A stretch of 5,650 nucleotides of DNA, taken from Candidatus Gastranaerophilales bacterium. GTDB lineage: Bacteria > Cyanobacteriota > Vampirovibrionia > Gastranaerophilales > JAILCC01. Shown here in pieces: positions 5,598 through 5,650 of this stretch (positions within the stretch are counted from its first letter, which is position 1; every line of letters begins with the position of its first letter). A program made the position numbers and the translations under genes. The stretch spans positions 1-5,650 of the forward strand of contig JAKSUS010000082.1 in assembly GCA_024408745.1 (NCBI GenBank). The letters run 5' to 3'. Below the pieces are notes generated by a model. That model was given only the letters and a program-made list of their open reading frames with translations, did not search any database and was not told the DNA's origin.

Positions 5598-5650
5598 AAT
5601 TAAAGTCAGCTTTTTCTCTGATTGAAGCAATGATTATTTTGATGCTGATA
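5594..5650 (+). CDS. prepilin-like protein, 5' part only (third in operon)
   Basis: Nineteen codons are visible before the window ends: MKLKSA then FSLIEAMIILMLI. This is a short leader, a prepilin peptidase site A6|FSLIE with Glu at +5, and the start of a hydrophobic helix, matching the pattern of the two genes before it. The very strong Shine-Dalgarno site and the ATGA overlap support the start. Whether it carries an S74 chaperone, or is a minor pseudopilin-type subunit, cannot be seen. Confidence 0.8.
   Translation, partial: MKLKSAFSLIEAMIILMLI

Noticed and set aside
2716..5650. Prophage tail-fibre module
   Set aside because: S74 domains are typical of phage tail fibres, but both complete proteins begin with prepilin signals and hydrophobic helices, and no phage structural genes are present in the window.

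Overview
The window is AT-rich (by eye about 30-35% G+C, not counted). It reads as a bacterial chromosome segment with one minus-strand housekeeping gene and a plus-strand accessory region. The low G+C, the Ala-type prepilin cleavage sites (A|FTL, A|VTL, A|FSL) and the run of prepilin-like proteins ending in phage-tailspike-type S74 chaperone domains recall gut Gastranaerophilales (Vampirovibrionia/Melainabacteria). That placement is an inference from general knowledge; no marker gene here settles it.

Layout: (1) 26-829, minus strand: a complete TlyA-family rRNA 2'-O-methyltransferase. (2) 830-947: a 118-bp divergent promoter region with candidate back-to-back promoters. (3) 948-2363, plus strand: a TPR-repeat protein with a disordered N-terminus and a TTG start. 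(4) 2364-2715: a gene-free spacer, most of it a 253-bp MITE-like element (2372-2624) with perfect 26-bp terminal inverted repeats, TA at both outer ends and two strong internal hairpins. A candidate promoter follows at 2652-2679. (5) 2716-5650, plus strand: three overlapping prepilin-like genes, the last cut by the window end. The two complete ones share one plan: a type IV prepilin N-terminal helix, a beta-rich middle, then a C-terminal Peptidase_S74 intramolecular chaperone with the SDxRLK self-cleavage motif and a coiled coil. The overlaps (TAATG and ATGA) and strong Shine-Dalgarno sites inside the preceding genes indicate one translationally coupled operon.

The most interesting proposal is that genes 3-5 encode a membrane-anchored, trimeric surface fibre. 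A pilin helix would insert and perhaps polymerise the protein, a YadA-like beta-roll or beta-helix would form the shaft, and the S74 domain would trimerise the shaft and then cut itself off. The first prepilin gene also carries an 8-bp tandem repeat inside its unusually long leader, a region that would be removed by prepilin peptidase. The TPR protein has no visible link to the fibre beyond lying upstream on the same strand.
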